Shown here: positions 42,171 to 50,001 of the stretch, piece by piece
Position numbering within the stretch: position 1 is the stretch's first letter
Layout of the letters: every line of letters begins with the position of its first letter
Notes under the pieces: generated by a model
Databases searched by the model: none
Told to the model about the DNA's origin: nothing
What the model saw: the letters and a program-made list of their open reading frames with translations, nothing else
Translations under genes and position numbers: made by a program
Source of the DNA: Flavobacterium bizetiae
Lineage (GTDB): Bacteria; Bacteroidota; Bacteroidia; Flavobacteriales; Flavobacteriaceae
Length of the DNA stretch: 64,000 nucleotides
Assembly (NCBI RefSeq): GCF_902804475.1
Contig: NZ_CADCSU010000099.1
Coordinates: 1-64,000 of the forward strand
Direction: 5' to 3'

Positions 42171-42225
42171 TTAAAACTTGCCGGACTCGAACCGGAGTTA
42201 CCAATTGTCTTGAAGTAAGTTTTAA
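42171..42225 (-). ncRNA. tRNA-array element 3: mini tRNA-like RNA with T arm
   Basis: On the minus strand the 9-bp stem TTAAAACTT/AAGTTTTAA encloses ACTTC, a D-loop-like ATTGGTAACT and a genuine T arm CCGG-TTCGAGT-CCGG. It looks like a tRNA lacking an anticodon arm. Confidence 0.6.
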
Positions 42226-42239
42226 TTGACCATTAATAG

Positions 42240-42357
42240 TGAAGCAGATGGGATTCGAACCCACGACCCGGACATTAAAAGTGTACGAAGTAAGTTTGGA
42301 TTGACCTTTTAAGGATAATTTCAAAACTACCTGCTCTAACCGCTGAGCTACTGCCTC
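42240..42357 (-). tRNA. tRNA-Lys (TTT)-like gene interrupted by 45 nt
   Basis: Acceptor GAGGCAG/CTGCTTC, D arm GCTC-AGCGGTTA-GAGC, anticodon loop CTTTTAA (anticodon TTT), variable GGGTC and T arm GTGGG-TTCGAAT-CCCAT are all regular. The anticodon stem reads GG, then a 45-nt insert (42285-42329), then ACA, opposite TGTCC. Removing the insert restores a perfect GGACA/TGTCC stem. The insert carries one copy of the GAAGTAA-N7-TTGACC repeat. It may be a spliceable intron or a disrupting insertion. Confidence 0.75.
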
Positions 42358-42480
42358 ATGATAATTGAATAAAAAGGTAATGATGTAAGTGTGTACGTGG
42401 AAAGTTTTCGAAGTAACTCAAACTTGACCTGTTTTATTCTTTATTTTTATTTCTATGAACGTTTGTTTTTATTTCCTGAA

Positions 42481-42519
42481 CAAAGATTTCTAAACTAGTG
42501 CGCAGTTATTTTGCGCAGT
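42481..42519 (-). promoter_or_regulatory. Regulon promoter P3 (tRNA-like array, RING/TerD)
   Basis: The inverted repeat AGTGCGCAG-N5-TTGCGCAGT (42497-42519), 16 bases to the end of AATCTTTG (42481-42488) on the minus strand, then TTCAGGAAATAAAA. It lies about 50 bases upstream of the first array repeat. Confidence 0.75.
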
Positions 42520-42568
42520 TAAATTTTGTTTCATTTTTTTAGAAATACTATTTGTTTTATTTCCTGAA

Positions 42569-42607
42569 CAAAGATTTCGACACTACTACGCAATTATTTT
42601 GCGCAGT
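42569..42607 (-). promoter_or_regulatory. Regulon promoter P4 (tRNA-like array, RING/TerD)
   Basis: ACTACGCAA-N5-TTGCGCAGT (42585-42607), 16 bases to the end of AATCTTTG (42569-42576), then TTCAGGAAATAAAAC as in P3. It is a tandem duplicate of P3, 88 bases further upstream. Confidence 0.75.
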
Positions 42608-42679
42608 AAAAAAAGAATTCTATATTTGAGTAAATATTGATTTAATAAAATTGCGTAAATCCCTTTATCGACGGCATAT

Positions 42680-42975
42680 TTTTAGCGTTTTAAATAAAGT
42701 AAATAAAATTCTAGAGGGATAGACATATTTATAGTTTTAGATAGAAACAAGAAAGTCCCAGAGGGACGACATATTTATAGCCATTTTCAATAATGCATTA
42801 TTAAGAGCCCCAGCGGGGTGACATATTTATTGGCCAACGTAAAAACCGAAGTGTCGCTCCGCTGGAGCTTTTGATTCTTTTTCTAATAAATTGCTATAGA
42901 TATTCCGCTCCGCTGGAGCTTGATACTGAATAATGTAAAATTGGTTATAAATATTACGCCCTTTTGGAGCTTTCA
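42680..42975. repeat. Dispersed repeat cluster with GACATATTTATAG units
   Basis: Units of about 60-65 bases: GATAGACATATTTATAG (from 42718), GACGACATATTTATAG (from 42765), GGGGTGACATATTTATTGG (from 42815), then inverted-sense units with CGCTCCGCTGGAGCTT at about 42855 and 42905 and a degenerate one at 42955. AGCCCCAGCGGGG and CGCTCCGCTGGAGC are complementary in part. This is a recurrent flavobacterial intergenic repeat type. No coding role is seen. Confidence 0.6.
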
Positions 42976-42996
42976 TCAGATTTAAATAAAAACAAC

Positions 42997-43611
42997 ATGA
43001 ATTTAAACCAAATTTATTCTGAATTACTTTCGAATATTGGCTTTTCAGCAAATGATATTCAACAAAACTGGCTGGAATTAGAAAAGGCATATTCTGGTAA
43101 ATCAAGACATTATCATAATTTGACGCATATTGCAGCAATGATTGAGAGTTTTGAAACGTATCGTGATAAACTTAATAAGCCAAACGAAATATTGTTTTCT
43201 ATTTTTTATCACGACTACATCTATAAAAGTTCTAAAAAAGACAACGAACTCAAAAGCGCTGAATTTGCTTTGTCGATTTTACCTGAAAATATCTCATTTG
43301 ATCGCCAATTGGTTTTTGATGCGATTTGTGCTACACAACAACATCAGCATAATATATTAGAAGATATTAATTGGTTAATTGATTTTGATTTGAAGATTCT
43401 CGCCCGGGATTGGGAAGATTATAAAATCTATTTCGAACAAATTAGAAAAGAATACGGCATTTATCCTGATTTTCTATACAAACCCGGAAGAGCGAAAGCT
43501 TTAAAACATTTTCTTGAGAATGAATTTATTTTTCAAACCGAGGAGTTTAGAAATTTATATGAAGAGAAAGCCCGGGTTAATATTGAAAAAGAGATTTTAT
43601 TGTTGACGTAG
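42997..43611 (+). CDS. HD-like predicted metal-dependent phosphohydrolase
   Basis: 204 residues from ATG 42997 (MNLNQIYSE); the in-frame start at 42964 lies in repeat DNA. The motifs RHYHNLTHIAAM (H near residue 36) and FYHDYIY form an HD-type metal site, and the fold is all-helical. Homologs are often annotated as predicted metal-dependent HD hydrolases of unknown substrate. They could act on nucleotides or cyclic phosphates. It is on the plus strand, divergent from the tRNA-like array, with no visible partner gene. Confidence 0.75.
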   Translation: MNLNQIYSELLSNIGFSANDIQQNWLELEKAYSGKSRHYHNLTHIAAMIESFETYRDKLNKPNEILFSIFYHDYIYKSSKKDNELKSAEFALSILPENISFDRQLVFDAICATQQHQHNILEDINWLIDFDLKILARDWEDYKIYFEQIRKEYGIYPDFLYKPGRAKALKHFLENEFIFQTEEFRNLYEEKARVNIEKEILLLT

Positions 43612-44103
43612 ATATTAATGGCGTAAAGGCGCGAAATTTTTATTTCTCGCAGATTGAGCAGATTGAGCAGATTTTTTACGATTTAATCTGCGCAAATTTT
43701 AACGATGTTAAACCCGACAGGTTTTAAAAACCTGTCGGGTTTGTCAAAGATGCCAAAAAACAGATTTTCTATTGACATTTGTATATTGTAGAGACACAGC
43801 AGTGCGTCTACGCAACGAATGTCCGTAACTATTGGTTCATCTAAATTTGAATAAATTGGGGTTACGTGGTGTTAGACGCACTGCTGTGCGTCTCTACGGA
43901 AAATTGGAATGGAAAATTGAAATGGGAAATTAGAACGGAAAATTGAAATCAAAAAATCATTTTTTAATATTATAAAAACGAGATATCATTATTAGCGGTA
44001 TGCGTGAGGGATAGAGGCGATATGCTTTTGTGAAGTGGAACGAAACAAAAGATAAAGCCGAAAGCCCGATTCGCCGCGGCGAACACGCCCAAAAACATAA
44101 ACT
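43612..44103. repeat. Intergenic region with hairpin and MITE-like element
   Basis: Contains AGATTGAGCAGATTGAGC (43650-43667), the near-perfect palindrome AACCCGACAGGTTTT-A-AAAACC... (43711-43741, 15-bp stem), and a 110-bp element with terminal inverted repeats (43788-43810 and 43873-43897, based on TAGACGCACTGC). No gene was seen. Confidence 0.65.
43788..43897. mobile_element. MITE-like element with 23-25 bp inverted ends
   Basis: GTAGAGAC(GC)ACAGCAGTGCGTCTA at the left is the inverse of the right end, apart from a 2-base gap. Related single arms occur at 37961-37982, 39690-39706 and 51892-51915, which indicates a dispersed family. It encodes nothing. Confidence 0.55.
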
Positions 44104-45141
44104 ATGTCACAAAACAAAAATGCCTTAATACGGTACAAAACCATTGACAAATGCTTGCAGAATAAATACAGGCAATGGACGCTGGAGGATTTAATCGAAT
44201 GTTGTTCTGATGCTTTGTTTGAATATGAAGGTCGTGAAAACCCGATTAGTAAACGAACGATTCAGATGGATATTCAGCTGATGCGAAGTGAAAAACTAGG
44301 TTATAATGCGCCAATTGTCGTGTATGATAAAAAATATTATAAATATGAAGATGATGAGTTTTCCATAACGGATATTCCGCTGACGGAAACGGATATGAAT
44401 GTTTTGACCGAAACGGTTTCGATGTTGAAACAGTTTAAGGATTTCTCTTTATTTAATGATGTATCAGATATTTTGCAGCGACTGGAGGATAAAATCTACG
44501 CGGAGAAATCGCATACCAAACCGGTTATTTATCTGGATAAAAATGAAGGATTAAAGGGTTTGCATTATCTGGATGAAGTGTATCAGGCGATTATTAAGAA
44601 GATTGTTTTGGTGATTACTTACAAATCATTTAAATCGAGAGAAGAGGCTAAGTTTCATTTTCATCCTTTTATATTGAAGGAGTTTAATAACAGATGGTTT
44701 TTGGTAGGAAAGAAAAAGGGCTCTGCTCCTATTACCAATTTGGCTTTGGATCGAATTATTAGTATTGATTATGATTTTAATCTGCCTTATTTAGAGGAAG
44801 ATTTTGATGCTGAGTTATTTTATAAAAATGTAATTGGTGTTACGGTGAATTCCGGTTTACAGCCCAGAAAAATCGAATTGTGGATTGATGCCGTAAATGC
44901 GCCTTACGTTATTACCAAACCTTTGCATCATACACAAAGACTAATTAAGGAAAATGAGGACAAAAGTATTATCGTGCATTTGTTTATTTCGCCCAATTAT
45001 GAAATGGAACGCATACTGTTAGGTTTTGGTGATGGTATTGAAGTTATCAAACCGGAAAATCTACGAAATCGTATGAAAAAAATCCTTGAGAAGGCTATTT
45101 CGCGCTATGAAGCCGAAGACAAGACTGAATTAAACGCATAA
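44104..45141 (+). CDS. WYL-domain transcriptional regulator
   Basis: 345 residues. An N-terminal winged helix (about 1-70, RYKTIDKCLQNKYRQWTLEDLIECC, SKRTIQMDIQLM) precedes a WYL domain (about 155-240, with the strand pattern KIVLVITYKSFKSREEAKFHFHPFILKEFNNRWFLVG) and a C-terminal WCX-like region. WYL proteins sense nucleic-acid-derived ligands and regulate phage-defence and RNA-repair genes in other bacteria. It is about 1.5 kb from the four-copy inverted-repeat promoters' nearest members and is the only plausible dedicated regulator in the island. A link to those boxes is inference. Confidence 0.85.
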   Translation: MSQNKNALIRYKTIDKCLQNKYRQWTLEDLIECCSDALFEYEGRENPISKRTIQMDIQLMRSEKLGYNAPIVVYDKKYYKYEDDEFSITDIPLTETDMNVLTETVSMLKQFKDFSLFNDVSDILQRLEDKIYAEKSHTKPVIYLDKNEGLKGLHYLDEVYQAIIKKIVLVITYKSFKSREEAKFHFHPFILKEFNNRWFLVGKKKGSAPITNLALDRIISIDYDFNLPYLEEDFDAELFYKNVIGVTVNSGLQPRKIELWIDAVNAPYVITKPLHHTQRLIKENEDKSIIVHLFISPNYEMERILLGFGDGIEVIKPENLRNRMKKILEKAISRYEAEDKTELNA

Positions 45142-45312
45142 TTTTTTACAAAATATAGGATTTTATCTTAAATTAAAACCATAAAACGATTTTTACAGCA
45201 TCAATTTTGTTAAAATCTCAAAAAAGAATAGTATATTTCAATTAAAATTAAACCATAAACCACTCTAAATCAGAGATATTTTTTTACTAACCAAAAATTT
45301 ATCATAAATTAA

Positions 45313-45344
45313 TATGCATGCATAGTATTTTTTGATTATATTTG
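45313..45344 (+). promoter_or_regulatory. Promoter and probable MarR operator of the beta-oxidation operon
   Basis: The perfect palindrome TATGCATGCATA (45313-45324) sits about where the -33 box should be, followed by TATATTTG (45337-45344), an exact TANNTTTG box, 18 bases before the marR ATG. Binding of the MarR protein here would block transcription. Confidence 0.6.
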
Positions 45345-45362
45345 AAATCGATATAGTTACAT

Positions 45363-45821
45363 ATGAAAGAGAAAACAATAGATTATATTTTGCGAGCTAC
45401 CTGGCAAGCTGTATCAAGAATGTACAATGAAGAAGCTGCTAAATACGATGCTACAATGGCGACGGGATTTGCACTTTTGAGTATTGACAAGGAAGACGGA
45501 ACTCCGTCTACCGCATTAGGGCCAAGAATGGGAATGGAAGCTACGAGCCTGACGAGAACATTGAAATCGATGGAAGACAAAGGTTTGATTGTTCGAAAGA
45601 AAAACCCAACGGATGGTCGCGGTGTTTTGATATACCTAACCGATTTTGGGAAAGAAAAAAGAGAGTTATCTAAAAATACGGTTCTGAAATTTAATGAAAC
45701 GATCAGAAAACATGTTTCGGATGAAAAATTAAACCATTTCATAGAAGTTTCTGAAATCATCAACGAATTAATTCAGGACAAGAATATATTTAATCAAACA
45801 GAAAAAATAGAAAATGAATAA
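45363..45821 (+). CDS. MarR-family regulator of beta-oxidation
   Basis: 152-residue winged-helix protein. The MarR DNA-binding region is seen in LGPRMGMEATSLTRTLKSMEDKGLIVRKKNPTDGRGVLIYLTDFGK (about 55-100; recognition helix around TSLTRTLKSM, wing DGRG). It is the first gene of the operon with the fused hydratase/dehydrogenase, thiolase and acyl-CoA dehydrogenase, so acyl-CoA or fatty acid is the likely inducer. A palindrome in its own promoter suggests autoregulation. Confidence 0.9.
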   Translation: MKEKTIDYILRATWQAVSRMYNEEAAKYDATMATGFALLSIDKEDGTPSTALGPRMGMEATSLTRTLKSMEDKGLIVRKKNPTDGRGVLIYLTDFGKEKRELSKNTVLKFNETIRKHVSDEKLNHFIEVSEIINELIQDKNIFNQTEKIENE

Positions 45822-45889
45822 TATCACTTCATAGTAATGAAACGGTTTATTTCAAATTCAAAAAAAACAAAAACAAATATTAACGACTT

Positions 45890-48280
45890 ATGAAACGCAC
45901 AATTAAAAAAGTTGCTGTAATTGGATCCGGAATTATGGGTTCAGGAATAGCTTGTCATTTTGCCAATATTGGTGTTGAAGTTTTACTGCTTGACATCGTA
46001 CCCCGCGAGTTGACAGAAGCTGAAACTAAAAAAGGATTAACGCTTGAAAGTAAAGTTGTTCGCAACCGTGTAGTAAACGAGCACTTGGCGAATTCATTAA
46101 AATCGAAACCGTCTCCTATTTACAGTCAAAAATTTGCCAGCAGAATTACAACTGGAAATACAACTGATGATATGGCAAAAATTGCCAATGTTGATTGGAT
46201 TATCGAGGTTGTTGTAGAGCGTTTGGATATCAAAAAATTAGTTTTTGAGCAAATCGAGAAATTCCGTAAACCGGGAACTTTGGTTACTTCAAACACTTCT
46301 GGTATTCCAATTCATTTTATGAGCGAAGGAAGAAGCGAAGATTTTCAACAACACTTCTGCGGAACTCACTTTTTTAACCCTGCGCGTTACTTAAAGTTGT
46401 TTGAAATTATTCCTGGTCCAAAAACTTCAACTGAAGTATTGGATTTCTTAAACGAATACGGTTCTAAATTTTTAGGAAAAACATCTGTTGTTGCTAAAGA
46501 TACTCCGGCGTTTATTGGAAACAGAATTGGTATCTACGGAATCCAAAGTTTATTCCACTTGGTAAAAGAAATGGGATTAACAATTGAAGAAGTTGATAAA
46601 TTGACTGGTCCGGTAATTGGTCGTCCAAAATCGGCTACTTTCCGTACGGTTGACGTGGTTGGTTTAGATACTTTGGTACACGTTGCCAATGGTATTTATG
46701 AAAACTGCCCTACTGACGAACAACACGAATTGTTTAAACTTCCTGATTTCATCACAAAAATGATGGAAAACAATTGGCTAGGAAGCAAAACTGGACAAGG
46801 TTTTTATAAAAAAGTAGATAAAGATATTCTTTCTTTAGACTTAGATACATTAGAATACCGCGCTGCTAAAAAAGCAAATTTTGCTACGCTTGAATTGACT
46901 AAAACTATCGATAAACCTATCAACCGTTTTAAAGTTTTGGTGAAAGGAAAAGATAAAGCGGGAGAATTCTACCGTAAAAGTTTCGCCGGAATGTTTGCTT
47001 ATGTGTCAAACAGAATTCCTGAAATCTCAGACGAATTATTCAAAATTGATGATGCGATGAAAGCTGGTTTTGGATGGGAAAATGGTCCATTCGAAATTTG
47101 GGACGCGATTGGTGTTGCCAATGGAATCGAAATCATGAAAGCAGAAGGTCTTGAACCAGCTGCGTGGGTTACTGAAATGTTGGCTTCTGGAAGCGAAAGT
47201 TTCTATTCTGTAAAAGAAGGAGCAACTTATTTCTATAACATTCCAACAAAATCACAAGTTAAAGTTCCTGGACAAGATTCATTTATTATCCTAAACAACA
47301 TTCGCGAAAGCAAAAAAGTTTGGAGCAATAGTGGTGCAATCATTGAAGATCTAGGAGACGGAATCTTGAATTTAGAATTCCAATCTAAAATGAATACAAT
47401 TGGTGGCGACGTTCTACAAGCTATCAATAAAGCAATCGACTTATCTGAAAAAGAATATCAAGGTTTAGTTATTGGTAATCAGGCAGCGAATTTCTCTGTT
47501 GGTGCTAATATCGGAATGATCTTTATGATGGCGGTTGAGCAGGAATATGATGAATTGAACATGGCAATCAAAATGTTCCAGGACACTATGATGCGCGTTC
47601 GTTATTCTTCGATTCCAGTTGTTGTTGCCCCTCACGGAATGACTTTTGGTGGTGGATGCGAAATGAGCTTACATGCTGATAAAGTGGTTGCTGCTGCTGA
47701 AACTTATATGGGATTAGTTGAGTTTGGTGTTGGTGTACTTCCTGGTGGTGGTGGATCTAAAGAAATGGCTTTGAGAGCTTCAGATTTATTCCGCAAAAAC
47801 GATGTGGAATTGAACGTTCTTCAAGAGTATTTCTTAACAATCGCAATGGCAAAAGTTTCGACTTCTGGTTATGAAGCTTTTGATACTGGACTTCTTCAAC
47901 ATGGAAAAGACGTTATTGTGGTAAACAAAGATCGTCAGATCGCTGAAGCTAAAAAACATGCTTTGTTAATGGCTGAAGCTGGTTATACGCAACCGATCAG
48001 AAGAACTGATGTGAAAGTATTAGGAAAACAAGCTCTTGGAATGTTCTTAGTTGGAACGGATCAAATGGAAGCTGGAAAATACATTTCTGAGCACGATAAA
48101 AAAATCGCTAACAAACTTGCTTACGTAATGGCTGGTGGTGATTTATCTGAAGCAACTTTAGTATCTGAACAATATTTATTAGATATCGAACGTGAAGCTT
48201 TCTTATCTCTTTGTACGGAGAGAAAAACTTTAGAAAGAATTCAATACATGTTAACCAAAGGGAAACCTCTTAGAAACTAA
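45890..48280 (+). CDS. 3-hydroxyacyl-CoA dehydrogenase/enoyl-CoA hydratase fusion
   Basis: A 796-residue bifunctional beta-oxidation enzyme with domains in the order dehydrogenase then hydratase, the reverse of E. coli FadB. The NAD-binding motif VIGSGIMGSGIA is at residues 9-20. The dehydrogenase catalytic segment HFFNPARYLKLFEIIPG is near 160-176. A second HAD C-terminal domain contains GFGWENGPFEIWDAIG near 395. The crotonase-type domain lies at about 480-700 with ANFSVGANIGM and the oxyanion-hole and GGGCEM segments. It sits 68 bases after marR and 4 bases before the thiolase gene. Confidence 0.92.
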   Translation: MKRTIKKVAVIGSGIMGSGIACHFANIGVEVLLLDIVPRELTEAETKKGLTLESKVVRNRVVNEHLANSLKSKPSPIYSQKFASRITTGNTTDDMAKIANVDWIIEVVVERLDIKKLVFEQIEKFRKPGTLVTSNTSGIPIHFMSEGRSEDFQQHFCGTHFFNPARYLKLFEIIPGPKTSTEVLDFLNEYGSKFLGKTSVVAKDTPAFIGNRIGIYGIQSLFHLVKEMGLTIEEVDKLTGPVIGRPKSATFRTVDVVGLDTLVHVANGIYENCPTDEQHELFKLPDFITKMMENNWLGSKTGQGFYKKVDKDILSLDLDTLEYRAAKKANFATLELTKTIDKPINRFKVLVKGKDKAGEFYRKSFAGMFAYVSNRIPEISDELFKIDDAMKAGFGWENGPFEIWDAIGVANGIEIMKAEGLEPAAWVTEMLASGSESFYSVKEGATYFYNIPTKSQVKVPGQDSFIILNNIRESKKVWSNSGAIIEDLGDGILNLEFQSKMNTIGGDVLQAINKAIDLSEKEYQGLVIGNQAANFSVGANIGMIFMMAVEQEYDELNMAIKMFQDTMMRVRYSSIPVVVAPHGMTFGGGCEMSLHADKVVAAAETYMGLVEFGVGVLPGGGGSKEMALRASDLFRKNDVELNVLQEYFLTIAMAKVSTSGYEAFDTGLLQHGKDVIVVNKDRQIAEAKKHALLMAEAGYTQPIRRTDVKVLGKQALGMFLVGTDQMEAGKYISEHDKKIANKLAYVMAGGDLSEATLVSEQYLLDIEREAFLSLCTERKTLERIQYMLTKGKPLRN

Positions 48281-48284
48281 GAAA

Positions 48285-49466
48285 ATGAAAACAGCATATA
48301 TAGTAAAAGCATATAGAACAGCAGTTGGAAAAGCTCCAAAAGGTGTTTTTAGATTTAAAAGACCTGATGAATTAGCTGCAGAAACCATTCAGTTTATGAT
48401 GGATGAGTTGCCTGATTTTGACAAAAAACGTATCGATGACGTTATGGTAGGAAATGCCATGCCGGAAGCTGAACAAGGTCTTAACGTTGGACGTTTGATC
48501 TCTCTTATGGGATTAAAAGTGGAAGATGTTCCTGGTGTAACAGTTAACCGTTATTGCGCATCTGGATTAGAAACTATCGGAATGGCAACTGCGAAAATCC
48601 AATCAGGAATGGCAGATTGTATCATTGCCGGTGGTGCAGAAAGTATGAGTTTTATTCCGATGGGGGGTTACAAACCAACTCCGGACTATAAAGTTGCTGC
48701 TGCAGGTCATGAAGATTATTATTGGGGAATGGGTTTAACTGCGGAAGCGGTTGCTAATCAATATAAAATTTCAAGAGAAGATCAGGATGAGTTTGCTTAC
48801 AATTCTCATATGAAAGCCCTGAAAGCTCAAGCTGAGGGAAAATTCGACAAACAAATCGTTCCGATTACTGTTGAGCAGACTTTCATCAATGAAAATGGTA
48901 AAAAAGAAACTAAATCTTATGTTGTAAAACAAGACGAAGGTCCAAGAGCCGGAACTTCTGTTGCTGCTTTAGCTGGTTTAAGACCTGTTTTTGCTGCTGA
49001 CGGAAGTGTAACTGCCGGTAACTCTTCTCAAATGAGTGATGGTGCTGCTTTTGTTTTAATCATGAGCGAGGATATGGTGAAAGAATTAAACCTTGAGCCA
49101 ATTGCAAGATTGGTAAACTTTGCTTCTTCTGGTGTTGAGCCAAGAATAATGGGTATTGGTCCTGTAAAAGCAATTCCGAAAGCCTTGAAACAAGCTGGTT
49201 TAGAATTAAAAAATATTGACTTGGTTGAATTAAACGAGGCTTTTGCTTCTCAGTCTTTGGCTGTAATTCGCGAGTTAGGTTTAAATCCAGATATCGTAAA
49301 CGTAAATGGTGGAGCGATCGCTTTAGGACACCCTCTAGGTTGTACTGGTGCTAAACTTTCTGTTCAGTTATTCGACGAAATGAAACGCAGAGGTAATAAA
49401 TACGGAATCGTTTCAATGTGTGTGGGAACTGGGCAAGGTTCTGCGGGAATTTACGAGGTATTGTAG
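48285..49466 (+). CDS. fadA: Acetyl-CoA acyltransferase (thiolase)
   Basis: Cleaves 3-ketoacyl-CoA with CoA in the last beta-oxidation step. 393 residues with the nucleophile C91 in [10 protein letters not shown], the GGAESMS segment, the [17 protein letters not shown] motif (His and backbone) and the C-terminal MCVGTGQG with the second cysteine. It starts 4 bases after the hydratase/dehydrogenase gene. The degradative (type I, FadA-like) role follows from the operon. Confidence 0.93.
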   Translation: MKTAYIVKAYRTAVGKAPKGVFRFKRPDELAAETIQFMMDELPDFDKKRIDDVMVGNAMPEAEQGLNVGRLISLMGLKVEDVPGVTVNRYCASGLETIGMATAKIQSGMADCIIAGGAESMSFIPMGGYKPTPDYKVAAAGHEDYYWGMGLTAEAVANQYKISREDQDEFAYNSHMKALKAQAEGKFDKQIVPITVEQTFINENGKKETKSYVVKQDEGPRAGTSVAALAGLRPVFAADGSVTAGNSSQMSDGAAFVLIMSEDMVKELNLEPIARLVNFASSGVEPRIMGIGPVKAIPKALKQAGLELKNIDLVELNEAFASQSLAVIRELGLNPDIVNVNGGAIALGHPLGCTGAKLSVQLFDEMKRRGNKYGIVSMCVGTGQGSAGIYEVL

Positions 49467-49475
49467 ACTGCTTTT

Positions 49476-49979
49476 GAGAGGAAAGAAGCAAGAAGCAAGA
49501 CTTAATTTTGGAATGAATATGTTATGAAAACAAAATTTTAAAAAGTAGTAAAAAACTTACTTTTAATTTTTCTTCTTATCTTGCCTCAAAAAAACATGAG
49601 ACACAATTTTAAGAATTTGAAAATTTGGATTTTAGCTATGGAAATTACTAATAATATCTATAAATTAACTGCCACTTTTCCAAAATCAGAAACGTATAGC
49701 TTGACTAATCAAATGAATCGATGTTCTGTTTCAATGCCTTCTAATATTGCTGAAGGCTCAAACAGAGGAAATAAACATTTTCAGCATTATCTGAATATTA
49801 GTTTAGGTTCTTCATTTGAATTACAAACACAATTATTGATAGCTTGTCAAAACGACTATTTATCAAAAGAAAAAACAGAAGAAATAGAAAACAAAATAAT
49901 TGAATTTCAAAAGATGACCACAGGTTTCATCAACAAGTTAGACTACAATCTTTCTTCTTGACTCTTGCATCTTAATTTA
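49476..49979. mobile_element. Inserted 23S-IVS-type unit inside the beta-oxidation operon
   Basis: A four-helix-bundle gene lies between thiolase and acyl-CoA dehydrogenase. It is flanked by AGAAGCAAGAAGCAAGACTT (49485-49504) and by the roughly inverse TCTTCTTGACTCTTGC (49951-49966). Such S23 genes with GAAGCAAGA-like borders look mobile. The exact ends cannot be fixed by eye. Confidence 0.45.
49596..49961 (+). CDS. Four-helix bundle protein, 23S rRNA IVS (S23) family
   Basis: 121 residues from ATG 49596; an in-frame TTG at 49581 gives five extra residues and is less likely. The sequence follows the S23 family: NFKNLKIWILAMEITNNIYKL, FPKSETYSLTNQMNRCSVSMPSNIAEGSNR, FQHYLNISLGSSFELQTQLLIA. 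Members occur inside intervening sequences of 23S rRNA genes and also as isolated genes. Function uncertain, possibly RNA-binding. Its place inside a fatty-acid operon is accidental by appearance. Confidence 0.88.
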   Translation: MRHNFKNLKIWILAMEITNNIYKLTATFPKSETYSLTNQMNRCSVSMPSNIAEGSNRGNKHFQHYLNISLGSSFELQTQLLIACQNDYLSKEKTEEIENKIIEFQKMTTGFINKLDYNLSS

Positions 49980-50001
49980 AAAACATACAAAAACAAAAGC
50001 A

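Larger units (their letters stand above)
42050..42429 (-). repeat. Five-copy GAAGTAA-N7-TTGACC repeat array
   Basis: Exact 20-nt units at 42050-42069, 42129-42148, 42212-42231, 42287-42306 and 42410-42429, with start-to-start distances of 79, 83, 75 and 123. GAAGTAA and TTGACC are invariant; the 7 central bases differ in each copy. In the three copies nearest the gene the central bases pair with sequence downstream on the minus strand, forming small tRNA-like RNAs. No further copy was found elsewhere in the window. Confidence 0.88.

Noticed and set aside
42050-42429. CRISPR array
   Set aside because: The repeat is 20 nt with a variable core, spacers are unequal and contain tRNA parts, and no cas genes are near.
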